Assembly (NCBI GenBank): GCA_009823395.1
Contig: CM020501.1
Span: forward strand, 16,167,861-16,231,860
From: Thamnaconus septentrionalis
Taxonomy: Eukaryota; Chordata; Actinopteri; Tetraodontiformes; Monacanthidae
Length of the DNA stretch: 64,000 bases
Direction of reading: 5' to 3'
Shown: positions 21,324-30,570 of the stretch, in pieces
How the letters are laid out: each line of letters starts with the position of its first letter
Numbering within the stretch: the stretch's first letter is position 1
Notes under the pieces: generated by a model
What the model was told of the DNA's origin: nothing
Seen by the model: the letters and a program-made list of their open reading frames with translations, nothing else
Database searches by the model: none
Translations under genes and position numbers: made by a program

Positions 21324-22560
21324 GTGCCGACAAAGCAAGTAATGAAATGGTGGTCTACTTCCTTAATAAAAAGTTCTTATGCGAAAATGGGCCCCTCAAC
21401 ACCTGATTCAGAGTACAACCACGTTTATCAGGTGGTTGTGCCGTCTGTGTTTCGTCAACATGTTTGGTCAATTACACATGAGAGCTCATGGTCAGGACAC
21501 TTGGGCGTGAATAAAACATACAAGTTGATTCTAAAATATTTCTTTTGGCGGGTTTAAAATCTGATGTTGCCAAGTTTTGTCGCAGTTGCCATGTGTGCCA
21601 GTTAGTGGGCAAACCTAACCAAAAATTCCGCCTGCTCCACTCCATCCTATTCCTGCCATAGATGAGCCTTTTTCACAGTGATTTTAGATTGTGTAGGCCC
21701 TTTACCTCGCACTAGAACAGGAAATCAGTACTTACTCACCATCATGTGCGTCGCCACTCGCTATCCTGAGGCAGTCCCGCTGCGTAAGATTAAATCTAGC
21801 TCCGTAGTCAAAGCATTAACCAAGTTTTTCTCCACATTTGGTCTCCCCATTATAATCCAAACCGATCAAGGTACCAACTTCCAGTCACGACTTTTCAAAC
21901 AAGTCCTTAAAACTTTTAATATCAAGCATTCGGTGTCCAGTCCGTACCATCCCGAATCCCAAGGGCGCTAGGCGCTGGCATCGAACTTTAAAGTCAATGC
22001 TGCGCAAGTACTCTTGAAACCGGAAAAAAAATTGGGACGAAGGAGTTCCCTTTGTGTTGTTTGCTGCCAGCGAAGCTGTCCAAGAAGCTTTAGGTTTTGG
22101 TCCTGCCGAACTCGTCTTTGGACACACTCTCCGTAGCCCGCTAAAAGCGTTACAGGAGACGTTCCTCAGCTCCGAAAACCCTAAGGAGGAAAATATACTT
22201 GATTTTGTCAGTAAATTTCGAGAGCGGTTACACGACGCAAATTCTCTTGCAAAAGATAGTCTGCTGTCAGCCCAAACTGTGATGAAAACGCGCTATGATC
22301 GTTCTGCCGTTTCACGTCACTTCAGAGTTGGTGATAAAGTGCTGGCGTTGTTACCTATCCCACTCTCCGCACTCTCCGCTCGTTTTACCGGTCCGTATGA
22401 AGTTCAGAAATGCATCAGTCCCACCGATTACGTAATTGCCACCCCGGAGAGAAGGCGAAAAACTCGTGTTTGCCATATCAACATGCTCAAACCATATATC
22501 ACGCGTGAATCCCCCACTGCCACTCCGCGCGGTGAACCCCAAAAACCAGATACCGTCGCT
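21324..22560 (+). pseudogene. int: Integrase of the Gmr1-like element, placed before RT
   Basis: Integrase joins element cDNA to host DNA. An N-terminal HHCC zinc site is visible: His codons at 21477 and 21498, then Cys codons in CRSCHVC at 21578-21598, with a frame change between the pairs. The catalytic core has Asp at 21687 (ILDCVGPLP) and Asp at 21864 (TDQGTNF), 59 residues apart. The third acid, Glu, is expected 36 codons later, near 21970-21974, exactly where the frame breaks (HPESQGR then TAG). The C-terminal part, in a third frame, has GPYEVQKC and CHINMLKPY, the usual Ty3/gypsy integrase tail. RT follows directly with no LTR between them. This copy would be inactive as written. Confidence 0.88.
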
Positions 22561-22689
22561 GTTAATGCGTTAATTTCCGAGCCGATTTACACCTGTGGTG
22601 AAGATGATGTAAAGACGCGTCACTCATCTCATCAAACCGCTCGTCTGCCCAACTCAGAAATGGTCAAAACGCTGCCGTCTCAATTAGGT

Positions 22690-23695
22690 CACTTAATGTG
22701 CGCACAACAAAGTGACATAATTGCAATAATTGATCGTTTTCCATGTCTGTTTAGCGGCGTCCCGACTCGCACCACTGTTTTAACGCATGACCTCGGCGTG
22801 AAAGATGCTAAGCCTATCAAGCAACATCCGTGTCGAGTAAACCCAGTAAAGCGAAGCTTAATGAAACAGGAAACCGATTACTTATTAAAGCATGGATTAG
22901 CTATACCAAGCTCCAGTTCCTGGAGTTCTCCGTGCCTAGTGGAGGCAAAACCTGGCCAGTTCTCCTCGTTTTATAACTGATTTTAGAAAAGTAAATTCTG
23001 TAACTGTTTCAGACTCCTACCCTCTTCCACGAATGGAAGATTGTGTTGACACACTTGGCACCGCCAAATATGTCAACAAGTTAGATTTGCTAAAAGGGTA
23101 CTGGCAGGTCCCATTAACTAAGCGTGCCTCGGAAATTTCAGCGTTTGTAACCCCGATTGTTTTTGCAGTACATGGTAATGGCCTTTGGTATGTGCAACGC
23201 CCTGCTACCTTCCAACGGTTAGTCAACACAGTTCTCTCGGGTTTGCATAACTGTAACGCATATTTGGATGATTTAATTGTGTACACGTTGACTTGGGAGG
23301 AGCATCTCAACGTCCTCGAACAAGTGTTCACTCGCCTTGCGCGCGCTTCTCTAACCTTGAATCTGGCCAAGTGTGATTTTGGCAAAGCCACAGTCACCTA
23401 CCTAGGGAAACAGGTGGGTCAGGGTGAAGTCAGACCGCTTGCTGCTAAGGTCTCGGCCATAACCGATTTCCCGGTCCCGAAAACACGTAAAGCCCTACGC
23501 TGTTTCCTGGGCATGGCAGGCTACTACAGGAACTTTTGTCGTAACTTTTCTTCCGTTGTCCAGCCACTAACCTCGTTAACCAGTCCCAAAATGGACTTCG
23601 TTTGGTCCGCTGAGTGTCAGCATGCGTTTGAAAGCGCTAAATCGCTCCTTAGCCACGCCCCGTCCTTGCAGCTCCGACTTCTCTCGTGGGTTTAA
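22690..23695 (+). pseudogene. rt: Reverse transcriptase of the Gmr1-like element
   Basis: RT copies element RNA into DNA. The N-terminal fingers (HPCRVNPVKRSLMKQETDYL, about 22825-22884) are in frame with the integrase tail, so integrase and RT form one fused pol. A frameshift near 22955 moves the reading to a frame that continues with NKLDLLKGYWQVPL and the catalytic YLDD at 23261-23272. Between about 23168 and 23203 two compensating indels hide a conserved segment, which reads FGMCNA in the neighbouring frame. The thumb and connection have FLGMAGYYRNF, typical of Ty3/gypsy RT. The frame ends at 23693-23695. Confidence 0.9.
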
Positions 23696-24080
23696 ACTAG
23701 AGATAGATGCCTCTGCCGTGGGGCTGGGGCGGTCTTATTACAGGAGGATAGTGATGGAGTCGACCATCCCGTTTGTTATTTTTCCCGAAAGTTTAACAAG
23801 CACCAAATACAGTATTCCACCATTGAAAAAGAAACACTTGCCTTGTTGTGGTCACTCCAGCACTTTGAAGTATATGTGGGCTCCAGTTCTCTGCGGTGAT
23901 GGTCTTCACTGATCACAACCCACTCGTTTTTAACACGCATGTACAACCACAATCAAAGACTCATGCGGTGGGCACTGATCATGCAAGACTACAACATAGA
24001 AATTCGGCATAAAAGGGGTCAGACAATGTTGTTGCTGATCGTTGTCCCGGTCTTGTTGATCACGGCTTGTAATGTTGACG
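23696..24080 (+). pseudogene. rnh: RNase H of the Gmr1-like element
   Basis: RNase H degrades the RNA strand of the hybrid. Three conserved acid motifs are present but in three different frames: KLEIDASAVGLG (Asp near 23706), TIEKETLA (Glu near 23831) and VFTDHNPL (Asp at 23911). A tail with MRWALIMQDYNIEIRHKRG follows, as in Ty3/gypsy connection regions. At least two or three indels therefore lie within 250 bp. No envelope or chromodomain sequence is seen between here and the polypurine tract. Confidence 0.8.
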
Positions 24081-24133
24081 TGATATCTGCATCATTGAGC
24101 ATGTGTAACAAACTGGTGTGGAGTTTGTATTTT

Positions 24134-24142
24134 AAGGGAGGG
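24134..24142 (+). other. Polypurine tract
   Basis: AAGGGAGGG directly abuts the 3' LTR. It is the expected RNase H-resistant primer for plus-strand synthesis. Confidence 0.85.
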
Positions 24143-24835
24143 TGTTACGGCCGGTGCCGTTTCGGGGTATTGTGTATGTGTGCCTCTCTTGCTCTGTGTA
24201 TGCGTGTGTGTGTGTGGGTGTATGGGCGTGGTTGAGAGTGCGTTAGTGCTAGATGCAGCGCACCTGTGCCGTCAAGGGCTGAACCTGCCCGAAGAATCCT
24301 TCCCAGCCAATCAAGCCAAGGCGCCGGAAAAGAGGGAGGAAATAAAGGCGGGCCGACCTTCATTCGGGAGCTGGCTGTAGGCGGCCAAGCTCGTGTGCCT
24401 CTGAACTCGAACAGTTGACTGTTGAACCTTGTTGTTTTGTTTGAGGCTTTAGTTTGGGTTTTTGGTTGAGAACGCTAGAGGAACTTTAGTTTACTTGCAC
24501 ATTTCCTCTTACACCTCACCTTAGATTCTTTGTTAGCCACAGTAGAGATGGGTGCTGTTGAGTTTTGTATTTCCTTTGTTGGGTAGTTAGAGTAGGTAGT
24601 TAGGGTTTTGTTTCCTTCATTTTACTAAATAGGTTAAGTACTTTAAAACTTCTAAAGAAGTCTCTTTTTGTTCTTTTGTTCTCCCCTATTTTTCCAGCAC
24701 CCATTAAGTTCCTTGTCCACCTCAACCTTTGTTTATTTCCACCATCCTTATTTTTGTAATAAATAACTTTTGTCAAACCAAGTTACACCTGGTTTTTATG
24801 TTACTTCCCTTTCCCCTCACGAGCTGGTCGTAACA
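24143..24835 (+). repeat. 3' LTR of the Gmr1-like element
   Basis: The 693-bp partner of the 5' LTR, directly preceded by the polypurine tract and directly followed by the target duplication aactt. It is 8 bp shorter than the 5' copy, entirely through small indels. The near absence of substitutions implies recent insertion. Confidence 0.95.
24758..24763 (+). terminator. Polyadenylation signal AATAAA in the 3' LTR (copy at 19069-19074 in the 5' LTR)
   Basis: AATAAA lies about 70 bp before the LTR end, inside GTAATAAATAAC, followed by T-rich sequence. This is a plausible 3' processing signal for the element transcript. An earlier AATAAA overlaps the TATA-like motif and is less likely to serve this role. 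Confidence 0.5.
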
Positions 24836-24840
24836 AACTT
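24836..24840. repeat. Target-site duplication, right copy (aactt)
   Basis: The match to the left copy at 18441-18445. Both LTRs therefore came from one integration event, not from recombination between two elements. Confidence 0.93.
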
Positions 24841-24860
24841 TTATCGAAGCTAAAATTAAA

Positions 24861-24870
24861 TACTCAAATT
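24861..24870. repeat. LINE target-site duplication tactcaaatt, left copy
   Basis: Identical to 25534-25543. The pair brackets the Rex3-type fragment. Confidence 0.85.
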
Positions 24871-25533
24871 TCATCCATCCATCCATCTTCTACCGGTTAT
24901 CCAGAGTCGGGTCGTGGGGGCAACAGTCTCAGAAGAGATGTCTAGACTTCCCTGGCCCTAGTCACCTCCTCCAGCACATCTGGCGGGACCCCAAGGCGTT
25001 CCCAGGCCATCCCAGAGACATAGTCCCTCCAGCCTGTCCTGTGTCTTCCTCAAGGCCTCCTCCCGGTGGGACATGCCCTCTCTAGGGGGCATCCAAAACA
25101 GATGCCCGAGCCACCTCAGCTAGCCCCTCTTGATGCGGAGGAGCAGCGGCTCTACTCCAAGCTCCTCCCGGTTGACCAAGCTCCTCACCCTGTCTCTCAG
25201 GGTGCACCCAGCCACCCTACAGAGGACACTCGCTCATTTCAGCTGCTTGTATCCGCAATCTCATTCTTTCGGTCATTGGCCAAAGCTCATGACCATAGGT
25301 GAGGAAGGGAACATAGATCGACCGGTAAATCCAGAGCTTCGCCTTTCGGCTTAGCTCTTTCTTCACCATGACAGATTGGTACAGCGACCGCATCACTGCG
25401 GACGCCGCACCAATCCGCCTGTCGATCTCGCACTCCATCTTTCCCTCACTTGTGAACAAGACCCCAAGATACTTGAACTCCTCCACCTGAGGCAGGATCT
25501 CTCCACTGACCCGGAGAGGGTAAGCCACCTTTT
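24871..25533 (-). mobile_element. Rex3-type (RTE clade) LINE, 5'-truncated, 10-bp TSD
   Basis: The minus strand encodes the C-terminal part of a non-LTR retrotransposon protein: GEILPQVEEFKYLGVLFTSE, then SVMVKKELSRKAKLWIYRS and TYGHELW, then in broken frames the arginine-rich end. Its 3' tail is a run of GATG units (catccatccatccatc on the plus strand at 24872-24887), the tail described for teleost Rex3. The element is flanked by perfect direct repeats tactcaaatt at 24861-24870 and 25534-25543, which define a 663-bp 5'-truncated insertion. It lies 30 bp beyond the end of the LTR element. Confidence 0.85.
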
Positions 25534-25543
25534 TACTCAAATT
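25534..25543. repeat. LINE target-site duplication tactcaaatt, right copy
   Basis: The partner of 24861-24870. It lies at the 5'-truncated end of the LINE. Confidence 0.85.
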
Positions 25544-28540
25544 AAGTTCTGTAATTGTGTTGATTTTGATTCTGAAATCCAAGTTCAGGCATTGTGTTCG
25601 ATTAGTGTCTCACTCTTTTAGTAAGAGCCCACAGTATGTAGTGTTATACACTATTGAATAGCGACAGTCTCATCATATAGAGCAATTCAAGATGCAACCA
25701 CAATGCATCAATTTGTCCGTCAGACTTGGGTAAGACTTCATACTTTGATCTAATCTATTGTTATGTTCCTTTCATCTTGTACCTTTCATGTTTAGCCATT
25801 TATAAGAAAAAGAATCCAGGCAAAGGATGAAAGCGATTTTTATGTTCTCAGCTAAATGAATCAGTTTCAGCAGCACCTACTTTCACTCTTTTTAGTCTGT
25901 GTGAAATGTTACCTTTCAAAAGGGACAAACAACATGAATTAAGTTCAAAAACATTCAAAAAGTTTTAATTTTAACCGAGTGTCTTGGACAGAAGTTTATT
26001 CACTTTTTGAATGGGAGCGTAAGGGTTAACTTAAGGAGTTTGCCAGAAGAAGCTGTGTGCGTTCCATTTCCTGTTTTGGATCGATCTGCTGTGCACGGAT
26101 TGACACTAACTCGGGGGGAAGTTGGTTGAAAACAGATCGGGAGAGCAGTGCCGAGCTGCTGGGATGTTGTGTTTGCAGCGTGTGCTGTCAGAAATGCAAA
26201 GGAAGCAATTTGCTGCCGAGTTGGCATTGCGGCCGCAGAAACACTGAGTGGAAAGTGACGGCGAGAGCTCCAAATGTGACCAAGGCTGCAACAACCAGAT
26301 TTGTGCTCTGGCCTGTGGTGTAGCAGCGGCGGCGCTTGTGACATGTCTCATAGTGAGAGAAAAAAATTAAAGCCATTAATTTGAAAAGGATGAAAAGCGT
26401 AGGGAAAAACAACAAAAAGTTTCCATTTTAGTTTCTTTTCTTCTTTTGTTCAGTTTTACTCCAAAACCGTCTCTGAAAATTAAACCACTTCCTCCGTCCC
26501 TCTTCCTCTTCATATCCATTTAATCATTAATTACGACTAGGAGCTACATTCCGGTTCTTTTATTTTTGGGTGTTCTTGGCGCTGGTCGTCTGTTGTTCTC
26601 CTTTCCCCTTCATTTGGTGCCGCCTTTGTTCTCCGTCGGTTATCGCTGCCGAGCCCCGGGGTCACTTTGGTCCACTTGCTCTGTATTTCCTGTCCCCTCC
26701 ACCTGTCACACCCCTGTTTTTAATCTCTCCCCACTCTGGTCATTTCCGTCTTGACTTCCGAGTGTGATCGCTGAGGCTCCTTCGCTCCACCATAATTACG
26801 CTCAGTGCTGGGGTCACCGTGGTATCACGCCCATCGCCTCCCTCAGGATATTCTCTCTTTGTCTCCGTGCCTCCCACTTCCTGTCTCCCACTGAAAACCC
26901 CTTCACCTGCTGCTTCTCCAGTGCTCACAATCCTAATTTGTTTCTTCACTCAATTTGTGCCCCCGCTGCCCTCCTCCTGGCCGCAGCACACGCGCCGCAC
27001 GCACGCACGCACGCACGCACTTCCACTTGTGTCGATTAGTCAGACTTGAAGGCCTGGAGTCGTTCGCTGATGGACACATTTGTCTGCTCAGCAATCCGCC
27101 GCTTCGGCAAAAAAGCACGACGTGCGCGGCGCTAATCCGTGCGCGCGCGCACATGCAAGTGTGGTGGCGTGCACGCACATGCATGCACAATCTGTCAATT
27201 TGCACCCACGTTAAAGAGGAAACCCACCCTCGGTTACGCCTGAGGTAACCTACTTTTGTTCGCTATGTCGGACTTGTGATTCATATGATCGCACACGCAC
27301 TCACACACACACACACACACACACACAGGCTGGATGTAGATCAATATACGCTGAGGCTTGCAGCAGCAAGTTCAGACACGGAGGTTTCTTCTGTAAAATC
27401 TTGCTCCAAACTATCAGGAAGATGAAAAGTGTTTCTGTAGCTGCTGTCTGACAAAGACGGCGAAAAAAAAAAAAAAAAAAAAATCCATCAAACACCATGA
27501 AAGCTATTAATGCTGTGAAATGAAACATAAAACCCTTTTTTCATCATTTCATTAAAGATGAAAGAGAATTTGCATAGTCATTTTGAGATTGGGAAAACTC
27601 TACCTCTCGAGAGAGAATCCCACAGACACAAGCTGGTTTTTACTGCAAGATTATTTTGGAGAGGATGAATCAATTATTAGGCCATTTAATAGCCGTCAAC
27701 TGTGGAGATTGTTGGGATAACCGTAAAAGTAATGATCACCAGACAATATTCTGGACTCAATCTAATATAACTTTACTATGGCTTTTATTATTTATTTATT
27801 CTTTTTGTGCCAATATCCAGCTAATGTCCTTGTGCAGTTCCATTCAGAAAACCTACCAGATACAAATTACATGATTAACAGACATGCACATCAACAGCAC
27901 TGACCATGGAGCGTATCACATGATACCCTCAGCTTTGTTTTAACAAGGGATTTATATCTGATTAACTTCTCACAATAGACAGGTAACAGAAACTAAGAAT
28001 AGGGGATAAACAACAAAATAACCTAACCAGTAATAGAGGACAATAAAAAAGGTCCTATAGTAAAAATTGCCTTGTATAGATAAAACAAACAAACAAAGCC
28101 GAGTGCAGAATGAGTTGGGACATGCTGCACATTATGGACATAAACTTAATTTACAAACCACATCTGAAAAAAAATGACAAAAGCCTTAAAGATGTTTCAG
28201 TAACGGCTGTGGTTTTCAGCAGCCTGCTATAAACAGCAGCCTCGGCCACATTCACCACTGAAAAGGCCTTAATTAGAGTGACGGGCAGCTGCAAAACTTT
28301 GGGACGGGCTGGCTTTGGTCCCAGAGGAAACAGCAAATGAGAACCTCAGTGAGGAACGGGTGACGTGATGGGTCTGATCTTTGGAAGCACCAACTGAGCA
28401 AATAGATGAATCAAAAGCGTTGACCTCAAAAACACAACAAAAACAAACAAACAAAAAAAAAGAAACGGGTCCATACAATGACATGTAATGATGGCTTGAC
28501 TTCTTTAAAAACAGATGCCGTGTACTTTTTGAGGATACGG
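25544..28540. other. Unique DNA, no gene seen
   Basis: A GC-richer stretch lies at 26040-26330, pyrimidine-rich sequence at 26480-26990, and CA/GC alternating tracts at 26998-27327. An A run of about 20 lies near 27464. Nothing codes convincingly. Confidence 0.55.
26998..27020. repeat. (ACGC)n and adjoining Z-prone tract
   Basis: Five to six ACGC units. A further alternating purine-pyrimidine stretch rich in GC and CA lies at about 27136-27190, and (AC)13 at 27302-27327. Confidence 0.9.
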
Positions 28541-28860
28541 CGACCATGCAACTGCTGTTGGTCTTGCTATTTCACGTTGGCCTGGTTTTCAGACGTGGTG
28601 GTGGTGGCGGAGGATGGTGGGGGGGCCTAGCTGCACTTGAAGCTGCTCAGAGTCATTTCACACCATTCCACACCTCCTCGCTCTCGCAGCGTTTGGGAAG
28701 GAACGCGCGCGCTGCAGACAGCGCCATCTCATGCAGCACCGCCGTTAGAAGCGAGATGAAGGAGGTTTTTGATGGCCGCCGCCGCGTGCCGTCGCCACGT
28801 GCCACCGCCGCCACCGTCATCCCCCCGGGAGGCCGCGATTTGCCGCGCCACTGAAAAGGA
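28541..28860. other. CpG-rich block without identified gene
   Basis: The part from about 28680 to 28855 holds roughly two dozen CpG in 180 bp (gccgccgccgcgtgccg and similar), far above its surroundings, and includes GGT/GGC repeats at about 28592-28620. It could be a small CpG island near an unannotated promoter. I see no TATA box, no credible start codon context and no splice structure. Confidence 0.45.
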
Positions 28861-28987
28861 AACGCAAACCACAAACAGGTTCACTTCAACCGTTTCCTGT
28901 TGACAGGTTCCCTCATCGTCTCTCTGACTGATGTCAGTCGAGAGAAGAGATGATTTGGACGGGTGAAATAAAGAAGAGGGAAAGGGG

Positions 28988-29018
<31 letters not shown>

Positions 29019-29910
29019 CATGTTTAAAGGAAGGGAATCAAACGGCGGGGCTGCGGGTGATGAACGCATGTCTCCTTTAGTCCGTCCCAGGAGGAGGATG
29101 GAGTTGGGAGCGGCGGGGATGAGAGTCGCAGGCGGGAGGAAAGAGAAGGTTTGTCTGAATCAACACAATTTTTTTTTTTTTCTTATTTGAGGGGGATGTG
29201 AGAAACTGGGACAGCAGTGGCATCGCTGATGTCCCTGGGCTCAGCATGCCGCAAACACAGGACACACACACACACACACACAGACCCGCACATGGCACGC
29301 ACGCACACACAAATTGGAGGAGGGTTTGGGGGCGGGGGTGCAAGGCGGCAACAAACACGCACGTTTGCACGCAAAGAGGTTCTCGTGCCCTTGGGGACCC
29401 CCCCCACCCCCGCTTTCAAAATGATGCCGCGCCGAATCTCCATGCATTAGAGTTCGACTTTTTACATAAAAAGAAATTATTTGCATAAGTGTAGTCACAT
29501 GGGATTGAGGCGAGGCAAAGAGAATATTCTAGTGGTTTGACATTGCCGTCCATTTGACACAAAAGGCTCCCGCACAATGCTGACACACGCAGCAACACGT
29601 AATCACTGATGCACAAGGGCGATCCTGGAGTGGCGTCTAAGTGCAAGAGACTTCCAAAGTCCTTTGGATTTATGTCATGAGTCCATCTGGTCAAGAGCCC
29701 CCTTCATGAATTTGACAGAAGGCCATTGGGGGAAGAGACCTTTGGTCTGTGTCACTTATGCCCAAATCAAGGACACCATGTCGTTGTATGTTTCCTATGA
29801 GGATTTGCACTCCCAAAAGAATTATTTTTCAAAAAGTGGAGTGGAACTGCCATTAATGATCCTGAAATGTCCAAAGTTGATGCAGTTTCTGTTTGGGTCG
29901 CCTCCTATAA
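28861..29910. other. Unique DNA, no gene seen
   Basis: It contains the AT repeat at 28997 and CA runs near 29269. The remainder is unique, and frames are short. Confidence 0.55.
28997..29018. repeat. (AT)n microsatellite
   Basis: Eleven AT units after an A run. Confidence 0.93.
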
Positions 29911-29920
29911 ATAGTGTATT
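29911..29920. repeat. LINE target-site duplication atagtgtatt, left copy
   Basis: A perfect match to 30561-30570. Confidence 0.82.
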
Positions 29921-30560
29921 CTTCCTCTTTCTTCTTCTGTGACATTATCCAGAGTCGGGTCGCGGGGACAGCAGTCTCAGCAGAGACACCCAGACTTCCC
30001 GGGCCCTAGTCACCTCCTCCAGCTCATCCGGCGGGACCCCAAGGTGTTCCCAGGCCAGCCCAGAGACATAGTCTCTCCAGCTTGTCCTGGGTCTTCCTCG
30101 AGGCCTCCTCCCGGTGGGACATGCCTGGAACACCTCCGAAACAGATGTCCGAGCCACCTCAGCTGGCCCTTCTCGATGCGGAGGAGCAGCAGCTGTACTC
30201 CAAGCTCCTCCTGGGTGACCAAGCTCCTCACCCTGTCCCTCAAGGTTCGCCCAGCCACCCTACGGAGGAAACTCATTTCGGCCGCTTGTATCCGTGATCT
30301 CGTTCTTTTGGTCATTTCCCAAAGCTCATGACCATAGGTGAGGGTAGGAACGTAGATCGACTGGTAAATCGAGAGCTTCGTCTTTCGGCTTAGCTCTTTC
30401 CTCACCACGCCAGATCGGTACAGTGACCGCATCACTGCAGACCCTGCACCAATCCTCCTGTCGATCTTGTTCTCCATCTTTCCCTCACTCATGAACAAGA
30501 ACCTGAGATACTTGAACTCCTCCGCTTGAGGCAGGGTCCACCTGCGGGAGGGTGAAAGAG
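29921..30560 (-). mobile_element. Second Rex3-type LINE fragment, 5'-truncated, 10-bp TSD
   Basis: The minus strand carries the same LINE 3' region as 24871-25533. One frame reads KTKLSIYQSIYVPTLTYGHE and FLRRVAGRTLRDRVRS. A second frame, after a frameshift near 30150, reads VFQACPTGRRPRGRPRTSW and ends LLRLLSPRPDSG then stop at 29945-29947. Perfect direct repeats atagtgtatt at 29911-29920 and 30561-30570 delimit the insertion. The 3' tail is not GATG units but a GA-rich run (cagaagaagaaagaggaag on the minus strand). The 5' end stops in the same part of the family as the first copy. Confidence 0.83.
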
Positions 30561-30570
30561 ATAGTGTATT
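30561..30570. repeat. LINE target-site duplication atagtgtatt, right copy
   Basis: A perfect match to 29911-29920. It closes the second LINE insertion. Confidence 0.82.

Larger units (their letters stand above)
18446..24835 (+). mobile_element. Gmr1-like Ty3/gypsy LTR retrotransposon, near full length
   Basis: A complete-looking LTR retrotransposon of 6,390 bp with two LTRs (701 and 693 bp), each starting TGTTAC and ending GTAACA. It has a tRNA-Pro type primer binding site, a polypurine tract and perfect 5-bp flanking duplications (aactt). Coding domains on the plus strand run Gag, CCHC knuckle, aspartic protease, integrase, reverse transcriptase, RNase H. Integrase before reverse transcriptase is the Ty1/copia order, but the domains themselves (HHCC/GPLPRT integrase, YLDD RT, SCAN-like Gag) are Ty3/gypsy-like. 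That combination defines the Gmr1 group, first described from cod and found in other deuterostomes. No envelope gene is present. The interior has at least ten frame breaks and several in-frame stops, so the copy as written cannot make a full polyprotein. Confidence 0.93.
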
